Below are positions 1 through 10,540 of a stretch of 64,000 bases of DNA, piece by piece. Under the pieces are notes generated by a model, which saw only the letters and a program-made list of their open reading frames with translations, did no database searches and was not told where the DNA came from. Position 1 is the stretch's first letter, and each line of letters opens with the position of its first letter. The DNA comes from Leptidea sinapis. Its lineage: Eukaryota; Arthropoda; Insecta; Lepidoptera; Pieridae. The DNA is taken from positions 7,199,501-7,263,500 of the forward strand of contig NC_066286.1 in the NCBI RefSeq assembly GCF_905404315.1. Direction: 5' to 3'. A program made the translations under genes and the position numbers.

Positions 1-173
1 CCTTCTATTTCGAAGTATGGCAGAATTAAAAATAAGACAACGTCACACTTTTCTGTTACGCTCGACTAGATTATGATTATTATGATCAAAACAATGCGCA
101 AAGAAATAAAATATATTCAACCACCATTGTTTTCGCGTTTATTGGAATAGAAGAAAATATTATTTAGAGGCAC

Positions 174-621
174 AGCAGCTCGAATTGTCGGGGACCCAGT
201 GCTCTGTGAACGGCTGGATCACTTGGCGTTGCGTAGAGACGTCGCTTCATTGTGTCTTCTACCGCATTTATCACGGGGAGTGTTCCGAAGAGCTGTTTAA
301 CCTGATTCCTGCCGCCGTATTCCACCTTCGGACGACACGCCACAAGCTAGAATTTCATCCCCACCATCTGGATGTGTGGCGATCCTCCACAGTGCAGTTT
401 TCAAGGAGCTTTCTTCCACGTACTACAAAGCTGTGGAATGAGCTTCCTTGTGCAGTGTTTCCGGGACGATACGATATGAGTACCTTCAACAAAAGCGCGT
501 ACACCTTCCTTAAAGGCCGGCAACGCTCTTGTGATTCCTCTGGTGTTGCAAGAGAATGTGGACGGCGGTGATCACTTAACACCAGGTACGCTCGTTTGTC
601 CTCCTATTCCATAAAAAAAAA
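174..621 (+). mobile_element. LINE-A 3' fragment, 5'-truncated
   Basis: This is the 3' end of a non-LTR retrotransposon of the Jockey/CR1 group, called LINE-A here. It encodes the C-terminal tail of the reverse-transcriptase ORF (about 185-571), including the HPHHLDVWRSSTV and LPRTTKLWNELPC stretches shared with five other copies in the window. It ends in TCCTATTCCAT plus a run of A. Compared with the 15.7-16.1 kb copy it has small in-frame and frameshift changes, and lacks the 'GGTGACCC' piece near the tail. 5' truncation and a poly-A end fit target-primed insertion. I see no clear target-site duplication. It encodes no catalytic residues and must be inactive. Confidence 0.85.
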
Positions 622-1297
622 TGTACTTCTCATAGATGGCAAAGCCAATATTTTCAAAATTCTTGGGTGGAAATCAGTTTATATGCTTACAATCCTCGTT
701 ATTCACTACTAATCTGAATAAATGAACCTACACAAGAAAGTACAAGCTATAAGAATAACTTTTCTGAGAGAAGTACCAAAAAAATTCGTCACGTCATGCC
801 AAAAAACTTGTTTAATTTCAAAGAAATGTGGTAGTTCAAAAAGGCTCGGCAGTGTTAGCTATAACCAACAGCAAGCATTAGCAACCTACAAATAAGACTT
901 AAGGATATGAGCAACAGGATTAAGTAATGTTCATAGCTTGAAATGCTATACTTTCACCACAAAACTTGTCTAAAAACACCTTGTTTTCTGCTTACTCTTC
1001 GCCATTTTGCAGTTGTAGTTAGTAGGTACTTTTGTTGTTATCAATATGCCTGTCGCTGTCAATTAGGTCCTGGAGGACTACACATACGGCGTGCGCTCTG
1101 GCCAAACGTGTTTAGCCTGATTTAGGGCGAAAAGTCTTAAGACAAATAATATCGATGTACCTCTAGAAAAAAAAGTTTTTTGCTTTTGAGTTTCATTTGC
1201 GATTTCTAATGTTAAAATTGAGTTTATTATTATACTAATAGATGCTGGTTCGTAAAAAATTGTTGCTTCTTAAAACTTTAATTACTTTTATATTAAA
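622..1297. other. no gene seen
   Basis: AT-rich sequence with only short chance reading frames. I see no recognisable repeat or gene. Confidence 0.5.
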
Positions 1298-1628
1298 CTA
1301 GCTGACCCAGCAAACGTTGTATTGCCGATATTAAAATCGCGATACAAAAGTAACTGTTGATCGTAGATGGGTGAAACTTTGAAGTTGTATGTATTTTTTA
1401 ATGCTGACTCATAATCAAAATCAATCATTTAAAAAAAAAATGTCAAAAAAATTAAAAAAATAATCGTGTGGACCACTCTTAACATTTAGGGGGATGAAAA
1501 ATAGATGTTGCCCGATTCTCAGACCTACCTCCAGACTAAAATGCGCTCAAAATTTTATGAGAATCGGTCGAGCCGTTTCGGAGGAGTTCGGTCCCGCACA
1601 CCGTGACACGAGAATTTTATATATTAGA
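1298..1628. repeat. Helitron-like non-autonomous element
   Basis: It begins ACTAGCTGACCCAGCAAACG and ends near ACACGAGAATTTTATATATT. The GCTGACCC..CAAACGTT terminus recurs in several other places here in either orientation (24580, 26440, 50680, 56083). Such ends belong to abundant non-autonomous, Helitron-type repeats of Lepidoptera. No coding capacity. Confidence 0.55.
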
Positions 1629-2721
1629 TGACATCGGAATAATTTTTGAGATAAGGGCCAAGTATCTAAGGAATAAAACTTGGAAGACTTAATTGAATTC
1701 TATTCAGTAGTTATACCGTGATGCACGAACAAATGAAAACCTCTATCATTTTATTTATATAGATTAGTTTTTGAAGTTATACTTCTTTAGGTGCGTTATG
1801 AAAAAATGATGAGAGTGAAATTTTTAGATGCGCGCGTAACACAAAAGTAACAGGGTGAAGTTGGTATTAAAATATGTCTTTTAAACATTGACAATTAACA
1901 ATTATTGACATTTGACATATTTCTGACAAATTATATTGATTGTTTGTATTTTTTTTTTGGTTTCTTCGTCCATTATTAGGACAGGCAAAGGGTTCAAGCC
2001 AATACAGCCGTATTCGTTAATTTTCAATAACATATTTCACGATTTTTAAAATATTGTTCTTTCTACAAACGTAGAATAGCACCACGAATAAATAACTTAA
2101 AGAATTTGTTTTGTTACGCCAAAGAAGTATAACTTCTTCCGTGCATACATAAGTATACACACACTTTTTGGTCATATATCAAGTCCAAAATAGTATTTTA
2201 AAGTAATTATCATTTCATAATTTGTTTTAGGTAGAACCCTTTTTGCATAAAATAAAAGAATGAAGTAGCTAGAATTTTCTTCGAATGTGTAAATGAGGAA
2301 ATGGAACCGCACAGTTAGATGAGTGGAGTCGCCGAAAATTTAAATATGTCGACAGCGCATCATTCCGCCTCGATATAATTTACCCACCATGGAGTGAATC
2401 ACATGCCTTGTGACATCACTCACGTAGCTAAAAATCTAGTAAGCCAATTCTATTGAATAAAATCATATATTATTTATAACTACTGACGTTATTTTTTATC
2501 ATATGTTGTAAGAGATATGAGTCAAAGTCTGTTAAACTAATTTTAACGGGTTTTCTGTTTAAGTCCAAGTCTTCATTATTTAACCGTTTTTAATTATAGT
2601 GACGCTAAATAATATAACTGATATTAAGAGAGTCACAATAAAAAAGTGTCTTTAATTTTTTTTCAAATACAAATACTTTATATATTATTTTTATTTCTTT
2701 ACACTCACTGCAAATAACTCA
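1629..2721. other. no gene seen
   Basis: AT-rich sequence without a supported gene. Several phrases (for example the 'gtataacttcttt' stretches) look like decayed repeats, but I cannot assign them. Confidence 0.45.
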
Positions 2722-3474
2722 AATACTCAAGTTTGCGCGTTTACCACTAAAAAAATTTGTATCACCGCTCTTCGACAACACTTCCCTTAAAGCCTCGCCT
2801 AGTATCGGAATACTGGGTCTCGAAATCTCGAGCGATTGCCAATTTCGTGGCCATCTGGAGGGAAAAGCCAAATTTGCCTCAAACAAACTGGGCGTCATTA
2901 ATAGAGCACGGCAAAACTTCAAGTCGGCCCACATTCTAGCGCTGTACAATGCTCAGGTCCGGCCACACATGGAGTATTGCTGTCATTTCTGGTCTGGCGC
3001 ACCACAGTATCAGCTCGATCCATTTGACCGCGTGCAACGCAGAGCAGCTCGAATTGTCGGGGACCCAGTGCTCTGTGAACGGCTGGATCACTTGGCGTTG
3101 CGTAGAGACGTCGCTTCATTGTGTGTCTTCTACCGCATTTATCACGGGGAGTGTTCCGAAGAGCTGTTTAACCTGATTCCTGCCGCCGAATTCCACCTTC
3201 GCACGACACGCCACAAGTTAGGATATCATCCCCACCATCTGGATGTGTGGCGGTCCTCCACAGTGCGGTTTTCAAGGAGCTTTCTTCCACGTACTACAAA
3301 GCTTTGGAATGAACTTCCTTGTGCGGGCCGATACGACATGGGTACTTTAAAAAAAAAGCGCCTACACCTTCCTTAAAGGCCGGCAACACTCCTGTGATAC
3401 CTCTGGTGTTGCAAGAGAGTGTGGGCGGCGGTGATCACTTAACAACAGGAGACCCGTATGCTCGTTTGTCCTCC
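2722..3474 (+). mobile_element. LINE-A 3' fragment (left part, split by a DNA transposon)
   Basis: This LINE-A copy starts within the reverse-transcriptase ORF at the 'TQVCAFTTK' region. It runs through the C-terminal tail (RPHMEYCCHFWSGAPQ, then LRRDVASLCVFYRIYHGE) into the conserved 3' end. The sequence breaks off after TCGTTTGTCCTCC, exactly where every other copy continues TATTCCATAAAA. The missing end reappears at 4620-4635, after the inserted element at 3479-4619. The reading frame has several frameshifts (for example around 2850 and 3330), so it is a dead copy. Confidence 0.88.
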
Positions 3475-3478
3475 AATT
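3475..3478. repeat. target-site duplication AATT (left)
   Basis: AATT flanks the inserted element here and again at 4620-4623. Because AATT is palindromic, a 2, 3 or 4 bp duplication cannot be told apart by eye. Confidence 0.6.
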
Positions 3479-4619
3479 GGGTTTTTGAAAAAAAAAATTA
3501 TTGATTTTTTTTATGTATTTTAAAACTTTATTATTAATAATATTGATATTTAATGCAAAAAACTTCAAAAAAATTTTTTTTCAATTAATTATAAACAATT
3601 AAAAATTGATGAAATTTAAATAAAAATCACGTGACTATAAACGCGCCATGATTGGTCACCATAGTTGTGACGTCATAATGTTATAGCTATTTAATAACAG
3701 TACAGCGTTTACGGCTATTACACGTGTCTAGACAATAATATTAAAAATTTATTGCTAAAATACGAGTTGTTAGTTGGTTTCGATTAGCTATGTGTGATAA
3801 AGGATTTATTAAGGCAAAGTCTGATAAGATTCCTGATGTTGATATATTTATGATCACCGATTTTTTAAAAAATGACGTTCGGTTTAATTCTGCTGAAGTT
3901 CGAGGTGCCAAGGCATCAAGGTAAGTTTGTTAAAAAATAATATAATAAATGAAAATATTTAATTATTTATTCTCCATTACATTAAATATAATTATTTATT
4001 TCATAAATTGCAGAGCATCGCGTGAGAGTTACGGCGACAAAGCTATAGGTTATGTTCAACTAAGTCGTAAAAATAATATTTGTATTGTGAAAGGACGGGT
4101 ATGTCCAGAACACCGAGTTCGGAGTAAAGCTTATTCAGTTACTTTAACTATTAATGAAAAGTCAAAAAAAATTCGATTTTGTTTGGGGATTATCACGGTG
4201 CACTGCTTGAAACCATTTATTTCGACGTTTGTCATCTTGGGGAACATTTAAAAACATTTTATCAGGAGTTGCCTTTGTAGTATTCTTACATAATGGTACA
4301 AAACAAGAACGATAACTTTTGAGGTTCGACATTTTTAATATAAATTTAAATATTTAATAATGACAACAAAATTAAATAGATCAAAACACTGTATTTATTA
4401 TTTTTCTATCAACTGCAATGAGTGAAAACTAACATTATGACGTCACACGCGCTCGGGTTTGTTCGGGAGTTTTCGGCGTGTCTTCGGTACTGGATTCAAA
4501 ATTTATTTTTTATTTTGAAATAACTTTTGAATTATTGCGAAAAAAAAAAAATAGTTTTGTTATAAAACTAATATATAATCTTTCCATTTATCACAAAAAA
4601 AAATTTTTTTCAAAAACCC
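3479..4619 (+). mobile_element. DNA transposon, ISL2EU-like, non-autonomous derivative
   Basis: A 1141 bp element bounded by terminal inverted repeats GGGTTTTTGAAAAAAA (left) and its complement (right, ending at 4619), flanked by AATT. A second, better conserved inverted pair lies inside: TGTGACGTCATAATGTTA at 3666-3683 and its complement at 4430-4447. Between them is a small two-exon gene resembling the N-terminus of arthropod SWIM/YqaJ-type proteins. YqaJ-type nucleases accompany the transposase in ISL2EU (IS4EU) transposons, hence the family call. There is no transposase and the gene is short, so this is probably an internally deleted, non-autonomous copy. It sits inside the tail of a LINE-A copy, so it is younger than that LINE insertion. 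Confidence 0.65.
3790..4251 (+). pseudogene. SWIM/YqaJ-type protein N-terminus, two exons, truncated
   Basis: Exon 1 (3790-3920) starts MCDKGFIKAKSDKIPDVDIF and ends AAG|GTAAGT. The intron (3921-4013) ends TTGCAG. Exon 2 (4014-4251) opens ASRESYGDKAIGYVQL. The joined 122-residue product matches, from memory of the family, the opening of arthropod proteins that carry a SWIM zinc finger and a YqaJ-like exonuclease: a 'K.K.LP.vDVFM' start, 'RGaKa.R.SRESYGD', then 'C.vK.R..PEH.v..K.Y.VTL'. The SWIM CxC..CxH motif and the nuclease domain are missing. Downstream, another frame reads DYHGALLETIYFDVCHLGE and stops near 4280, which may be the far end of the original gene brought close by an internal deletion. 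Splice sites look intact, so a short protein could still be made. Function here is unlikely. Confidence 0.55.
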
Positions 4620-4635
4620 AATTCCATAAAAAAAT
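4620..4635 (+). mobile_element. LINE-A tail (right part after insertion)
   Basis: AATT plus CCATAAAAAAATG completes the LINE-A 3' end that stops at 3474. Confidence 0.75.
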
Positions 4636-5640
4636 GTATTATGTTTATTTTTTTACAAACATACACCCATTCGTGTTTTACCGTGTACTGCAATCGTCTA
4701 TCGTTATATATGATTAATTAAGCGAAAATTAAAAATACACGCGGATGTCTAGAGAAAGAACATAACTTTGGCTACCGTAATCATCCGTTTGTATGTTTTG
4801 CGAACTTTATAGTTTTTGACTTTTATTCGTGCTCTTTTTTGCAAGCATTGCCAATTAAGGCTGCGGACCGAGCCAGCGGCCTTGAGGAATTGAGCAGAGC
4901 TAGGTTACCTCTCTCGTACAAGATCGCCGTTGTTTGAATTCGGAATTAGAAGCATTTTAATTTATTACAAATATTATACAATTTTCTTTACAAAACTATG
5001 TTATGTTAAATAGTATTGGTTTACAATTAATAAATTTTCGTACAATATTTTTCTAGATTGAATGATTAGCATGGCTCCACCTGTAAAAGTTAGGGGTATT
5101 TTGGTGTTTTTTTTCGCACCATCTATAAAAAATAGAAATGTAATGAAAAAATGAATTTTCTTCTCATACTCTCTAGATATATAATTATTTTATTGTAAAA
5201 ATATAAGCTTTATATAAACAGCCAAGAAATGGATCTATGCGCTATTTTGGCGATTTCTTGGAATAGCAGCCTTAAGTGAGCATGACTTGAGAACTTAATC
5301 TAATAAGAAAAATGCATGTGTAGTATTTGTAATAAGTCAACTATTTTCTTCTATACTTGAATTAATAGTTTCTTAAATAAAATTGTCAGAAAAGCTCGTG
5401 AAATTAATTGAACGGAGCTTGTGATTGTACAAATTTAACACGAAATTCTTATCATATCTCTATGTATCAATCTCTGACGTACGTTCACTAATTAATTGTA
5501 GATACTGTTGAAAAGGGCTGGTTTCATGTTAAAACAAGATAATATGACATACCTACATACATATCATTATGTCTCCTATAGAAGAAAGCAGAGAGATTTT
5601 ATTCGACGGACAACTAAACTTGCCCTTACACGGGGCATAT
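4636..5640. other. no gene; one repeat fragment near 5140-5270
   Basis: AT-rich. A fragment around 5140-5270 (AAGAAATGG..CTATTTTGGCGAT) is the reverse complement of sequence at 8205-8290 and probably belongs to a Helitron-like family. Nothing else recognised. Confidence 0.4.
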
Positions 5641-6115
5641 AGCGAAGTCTAAGGCCCAAGGGTGTCGTAAGAGGCGACTGAGGCTGCTTCTCCACTAGGG
5701 ATGTGCGAGGATGCGTAGCGAGGGATGTGTTTGTAAAGAACTAATACTATCGCTTCATTTACCTCGCCTCGGTCAGCACAGATCTGGTGGAAACGGCTAA
5801 GCGGAGCTATATTTTTACGCATACAAAACAAGCGAGGGATGTGTGCGAGGGATGTGTGCGAGGGATATGTGCGAGGGATGTGTTGCGAGGTTTGCGACAT
5901 ACTGTACCAGCCAGCATACTACATCGCACCCCCGTCGACACACTTTTACAGTGTTGGTGGAAACCTCCACAATTTCACAGCACAGCTAGACATCCTCGTA
6001 CGACACATTTCCCTCGCACATCTCTGGTGGGAACGCAGCCTAAGGGCTTTTTAAAAGTGGGAGAGTCACGTTGCCTTCTTCTGACGTTAGGAACGGGCCA
6101 GACTCGTCCAGATTA
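5641..6115. repeat. GC-richer repeat with GCGAGGGATGTGT tandem array
   Basis: From 5832 to 5890 the 12-13 base unit GCGAGGGATGTGT is repeated about five times with small changes. Scattered units occur at 5695-5730, and complementary ones (CTCGCACATC) at 6010-6020. The reading frames here are by-products of the repeat. Function unknown. Confidence 0.6.
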
Positions 6116-6373
6116 ATTGCCACACTCGCACAGAATACTCCGCGACACGAGAATTTTATATATTAGATTTATTTAAAGTCATTGTCCCATTAATATACTT
6201 GCAAAACTTTTGGGGACAAAACACTGCACCGCTAATAATACTTAAGTATATTAAAAAAGTAAGCCATACTTTCAATTCTTTTTTAATTTATATTAGATTT
6301 AATTAGATAAGCCAGGTATAATTATGAACAGTTTTTATGTTTTTTTTTTAACATTTGTATCTTTTATATTTTG

Positions 6374-6633
6374 TAACGGCCTTACAAATAAACTTAGTAT
6401 AATGATATACTTGAGAATAAACCAAAGATATGCAAAATGTTATTAAATTGCTTATGATTGGTTTATTCGGACGTATAACGTTTCCCGCGTTTATTTTCAA
6501 GGCTGCCTGACAACCTTTAGAACTATCATTGTATTGACAGTGTTGTCAGCGATATACTCAACATTTTGCATATTCCTGGTTTATTTATCTATACCTATAT
6601 ATCTTTTTACCAAGTTTATTTCTAAGGCCGTAA
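6374..6633. mobile_element. PIF/Harbinger-like MITE with TAA duplication
   Basis: The element spans 6377-6630. Terminal inverted repeats: CGGCCTTACAAATAAACTT on the left and the complement of CGGCCTTAGAAATAAACTT on the right, one mismatch in 19. TAA flanks both sides (6374-6376, 6631-6633). A 3 bp TWA duplication is the Harbinger signature. No coding capacity. A related partial copy is at 42150-42305. Confidence 0.7.
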
Positions 6634-6654
6634 GTGTAACCCTATATAGTGCTT

Positions 6655-6840
6655 GTATAAGTCAAAGTCAAACTAAAATAAACTTTATTCAATTAAGCTT
6701 AAACTAAAAGCGTTTTTGAATCGTCACTATAAATATTTCTTTTAAATTACTGAATCTACAATAAGTTCGAAAAAAGTTGAGATCGCGAGAAGAACATACA
6801 AGAAACTCAACGGCCACTCTTTACAATCAATAGAGTATTT
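6655..6840 (-). mobile_element. LINE 3' tail
   Basis: On the - strand it reads AAAGAGTGGCCGTTGAGTTT, then a run to AATAAAGTTTATTTTAGTTT and GACTTTGACTT. This layout matches the LINE 3' untranslated tails at 23050 and 23555 (AGAGTGGCAATGAGTTTCTT). Confidence 0.5.
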
Positions 6841-7404
6841 TACAATGGCTTTAATAAACATAAAAATTTAGTTTGTAAGGTGCTGCATCCAATGTATTCT
6901 TTAGTTTACTATATTTATCATTTTTGATCTACATGAAGATATTATTTTTGACTTCAGACTTTGAACTTATATGCCAATAATGACATTGGCACGACAAACC
7001 GGAAACAGTACAAATGCCCCGTGGTTTACGACAACAATAGGTGTGCCAATCAACTCGCTAAGAAGCACAGAAAACACGGCAAAGTTTTCGTTTGTTGAAT
7101 GTCACGGAGTTTCAGTTGTGAAGTGAACCCCGTCGTGTAGGATTACAGTTACACAATTCCGTTGTTTTGTAAACAGAGGCGACGGCACAGTGTGTTTACT
7201 TAATACGTTCACTCTATGCTATACAGGCTGTACCAATTCAATCAATTTTTGTGATATGGCGTGTGGCTGCACCAGTCGGGCGCAAATTATTTCGCCAATG
7301 TCGAGTACAGGCTGTATCCCCGACGCTCGATTCTATGAAATGTAAATATGACTTTTTTATGACAAAATAGGACGAGACGAGCAGGGTGTTCAACTGATGG
7401 CAAT
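6841..7404. other. no gene seen
   Basis: Mixed-composition sequence without a supported reading frame. The phrase CAGGCTGTA occurs twice (about 7225 and 7308). Origin unknown. Confidence 0.4.
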
Positions 7405-7640
7405 TTGATATGCCCTATACATTACAATGCAGTGCTCAGGATTCTTGAAAACCTGCACTACAATTCCTCTTGTCACCTTGAGAGATAAGATGTATCTCAT
7501 TTGTCCAGTAATTTAACTAGCTACGGCGCCCTTCAGACCAAAACACAATAATGCTGACACATCACTGCTTCACGGCAGAGAAAGGCGCCGTCGTACTCAT
7601 AATCTAGCCGGCATCCTGTGCAAAGGATCGCCTCTTACAA
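7405..7640 (-). repeat. GGCGCCG-family dispersed retroelement, - strand copy
   Basis: Complement of the ~310 bp repeat seen at 17035, 26793, 29474 and 61385. Landmarks on the - strand: ATGCCGGCTAGATTATGAGT, GCCGTGAAGCAGTGATG, GGCGCCGTAGCTAGTTAAAT and TCAAGAATCCTGAGC. Its poly-A end is missing. No coding capacity. Confidence 0.7.
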
Positions 7641-8538
7641 TCCGATCACCCTTTGGCCTGGGATTGCCTTATTGGTTAAATCGCCATTGCTCAGTCGTCA
7701 GGGCCTCCGTTGTCGTCTGGCAGGGAGCACCATGACAATTGTTAGCAGCCCTATGGCCCGTGCAGGTGAGGTTTACAATCCTTAATCTAAGCATATGACA
7801 ATTATTCATACAATGATTGGGCGCGGGGTACTAAATGTACATGGCAGACCAACGTTTGGCCGGGCCATACTGGTTTATATATACAAAGATTTTCATTTAA
7901 ACGGATGTTTTATATATTTGAGGTCGGTATGCTCTTGACCTCGTTCTAGCCTCCAGGATCTATTAAATGCGTCTGGATGCTCAGGAAGGGTCATTCCGCT
8001 TGGATGTCCGGGAAAGTTCACTGAGGCGTTGATCAAATGGTTAAAGGATGCCTTATCATTATTATCATTTTCAACCATGTATGAAAAATTGGCATTTTGT
8101 GTACAACTAGCTGATAACCGCGGCTTCGTCCACGTACACATATGACTGAGAATGTAGTGCTTATAAAAATGATTGTTAAAACTTTAATAACTTTATATTA
8201 GGATCGCTATCCCAAGACATCGCCAAAATAGCGTATAGTTGAAACCATTTCTTGACGGTTCATATAGAGTTTATATTTTTAAAATAAATAATTTTTAAAT
8301 TACAAAAAAAAACACAGAATGAGAGGAAAATTTCTTTTACCGTTTAAAAGCGAATGACTTTTCGAATGGGCGGTAGTTTTTGACATTCAATAAACGATTT
8401 TAAAAATCCTTATTTTATTAGAAACATTTGAATTTGAACGCTTGATGTGACAGACAGACAAATACTTCCTTCATATTGGTCATTATAATTGATTGATTGC
8501 AAGAAACTTTCAGCTGATTACTAACTCGGTACCAAATT
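7641..8538. other. no gene; Helitron-like end near 8107-8300
   Basis: A fragment from 8107 (ACTAGCTGATAACCGCGGCT) resembles the start of the repeat at 38930. The complement of 8205-8290 occurs near 5230. The reading frame at 7893-8141 on the - strand has no recognisable motif. Confidence 0.4.
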
Positions 8539-8760
8539 TTGGTAAGAGCTTCCTTGCGTGGTATTACCAGGATGACACGACATGGTAAGAGAACAAACAA
8601 GTCTATCTTGGAGGAACTTCGCATTGGCACTAGGTTATCCTCAATTTGCCATCAAAAGATCTTGGGGTATTTTGGCCACATTGCCCGACGCCTTCCCAAT
8701 AATTTAGACAAACAAGTCATAGGCAAGGTGGAGGACAAAAGACCACGCGGATGATCACCT
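8539..8760 (+). pseudogene. LINE ORF2 C-terminal relic
   Basis: A 71-codon frame contains RLSSICHQKILGYFGHIARR followed by a basic KRPRG end. 'LGYFGHIARR' is the counterpart of the 'KW.WAGHIARR' tail found after the reverse transcriptase of many endonuclease-type LINEs. Only the tail remains. Coding similarity continues with frameshifts to about 8870. Confidence 0.5.
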
Positions 8761-8872
8761 ATTCGCTCTATCAGATCAAGATACTCACTGGCCTACCACT
8801 TACGACCGCAATAAGGAAGACCGAGGACTGAAAGGAGTAGAGAGGAGCACACGACCTTCGCTACCAAGAAGA

Positions 8873-8997
8873 AGACGACATGATATCTTCTAAAAGGCAC
8901 GCAATGCTCCGGTGATTCCTCGGTGTTGCAAGAGAGTGGTGAGGTGATGGCTTACCATCAGGTGACAAGCTGTCTGTTCTCCTCTTCCACAAAACCA
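8873..8997 (+). mobile_element. LINE-A-like 3' tail fragment
   Basis: TCTAAAAGGCACGCAATGCT, GTGATTCCTCGGTGTTGCAA and ACCATCAGGTGACAAGC followed by CTCCTCTTCCACAAAA match the LINE-A 3' end with heavy divergence. It is an older relative of the LINE-A copies. Confidence 0.6.
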
Positions 8998-9354
8998 AAA
9001 TGATTCCCAGATCTATTATAAATTTTATACACAAATTATGATTAGCTGTGTAGATTTTAGACCGGATATCCCGCCAGCCTCGTACCGCAAACAATATTAC
9101 CGTAATTACACGAAACTTCCGGTTAATATTCCTCGTAACAGATATTGTTCGTTATACACATATTGCCAACAGTAATATATTATATTTACACAAACAGTAC
9201 ACTCGTGGACTTATTATTTAGGGTAACGTACACACGTGTCAAAATTGACTAAAGTTAGTCTGGCCATAAGCTTAATTTTTAATTTCTTAGAGTCTCACTA
9301 ATAAAAAAAATAGTTTTGCCATTTTAATAATTGCAAACCCTAGACAGCAAAAGA

Positions 9355-9590
9355 AATAGAGGGAGACAGCCTATGATATGGGAAGACGACATCAAGAAAA
9401 TAGCAGGGCAACTATTGACTCTCACAGCAAAAGACAGGACAGAATGGAAATCTTTGAAGGAGGTCTTTGTCGGAAGACAAGCTATACCAAAGTAAAGACC
9501 GTTTGCCTATATTGTTTGGAGGCACTTTTTTACTTTATTTTAGTAGTAGCTTGTATGTAAAATTAGTACAGAAATAAAGCTTTTTTATAT
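9355..9590 (+). mobile_element. RTE-type LINE tail
   Basis: In one frame it reads RQPMIWEDDIKKIAGQ.., then AKDRTEWKSLKEVFVGRQ and a stop. This is the characteristic end of RTE-like LINE proteins ('GRP..RW.DDI....G..W...A.DR..W..L.E.FV'). A short A/T-rich 3' untranslated piece with AATAAA follows. Heavily 5'-truncated. Confidence 0.6.
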
Positions 9591-9639
9591 TATTTTATAA
9601 TAATAAATAATTCTATTGACTACCTTTGTTTTTATCTGC

Positions 9640-9930
9640 ATCTGTTGTCTCTGTTGTTACCGAGAAATATACTAACTGCTTGTTCTAGAGACTCCTTAAG
9701 CGTCTCGATGTCGGCGTGATTAGAGAAGGCAATGTCTACTAAAACTGACCATGTTTGTAGTCCAAGGGGTCAGATCTGAGCTATACGAGGGCCAGTCTTC
9801 GGCTCTTACAAAGTCTTCGCTCCTTTTTCACAAAAATGAAACTTTGAGACTCCTTGATAAGACACCAAATATTTACTGACGCAGGATGATGACCACGTTG
9901 TCTCTTTCCGACCACTGGTGAAGCTTGTTT
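9640..9930 (-). pseudogene. Tc1/mariner transposase relic
   Basis: The - strand reads FCEKGAKTL, then AQI, a stop and PLGLQTWSVL, then ADIETLKESLEQAVSI. This corresponds to the C-terminal 'DLNPLDY.LWS.LE' block and 'LK.SL..A...I' helix of Tc1/mariner transposases. The Asp-Leu-Asn-Pro motif is destroyed and there are frameshifts and stops. The catalytic DDE/D residues lie outside or are lost. Related C-terminal relics are at 38085 and 52935. Confidence 0.55.
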
Positions 9931-10444
9931 GGAGTTATGTTCTGCTAAATTCAGTTAATTTTCATTGCATTGATCCTCAAGGATTTCTCAACTATATCAT
10001 GTTATCATCATCAGCTTTTGAATTTATTTTTATTTTTACTAACGTAAGACTCACGTTCATCGTCTAGTATCGTCTCATATCGCCTCGCATTTATAAAATG
10101 TTCTGTAAGCTAATGATGTTGTGTACAGCAATATGTAATTAGCTATATAATGTTGATATTTGATAATCTAAAAGAATTGCCACTTCATTTCACACTTAAT
10201 TTGAATTAGCTCAACTTTTGTGTAGCTATACCCTATACCGATAAGTACGTATCCTTGTCAAATTTTAAGCATGGCGTTGTATAGATGGTTCATTGAAATT
10301 TTTACAGTTATTATATGAAAAAGGGCGTTGATAGCGCAAATTATTCTGTTACTCTCACCACGAAGCAATCAATCAATCCCCGGTTGCATCCTCGCCTGCC
10401 ACGTGCATGTGGTTTCGGTTTTCAAACTCATTTGTACGTTTATT

Positions 10445-10540
10445 TTATTCTACGATTTCTAAGGGTGGTAACGCTGTTATGAGTCCTCTGGTCTAACAAG
10501 AGAGATAGACCGCGGTGATTCGTATCACACCCAATTTTAA
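10445..10540 (+). repeat. decayed LINE-A 3' tail
   Basis: GGTGGTAACGCTGTTATGAG, CCTCTGGTCTAACAAGAGAG and CGCGGTGATTCGTATCAC parallel the LINE-A tail (GGCAACGCTCTTGTGATTCC, TGTTGCAAGAGA, GCGGTGATCAC). Confidence 0.5.
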
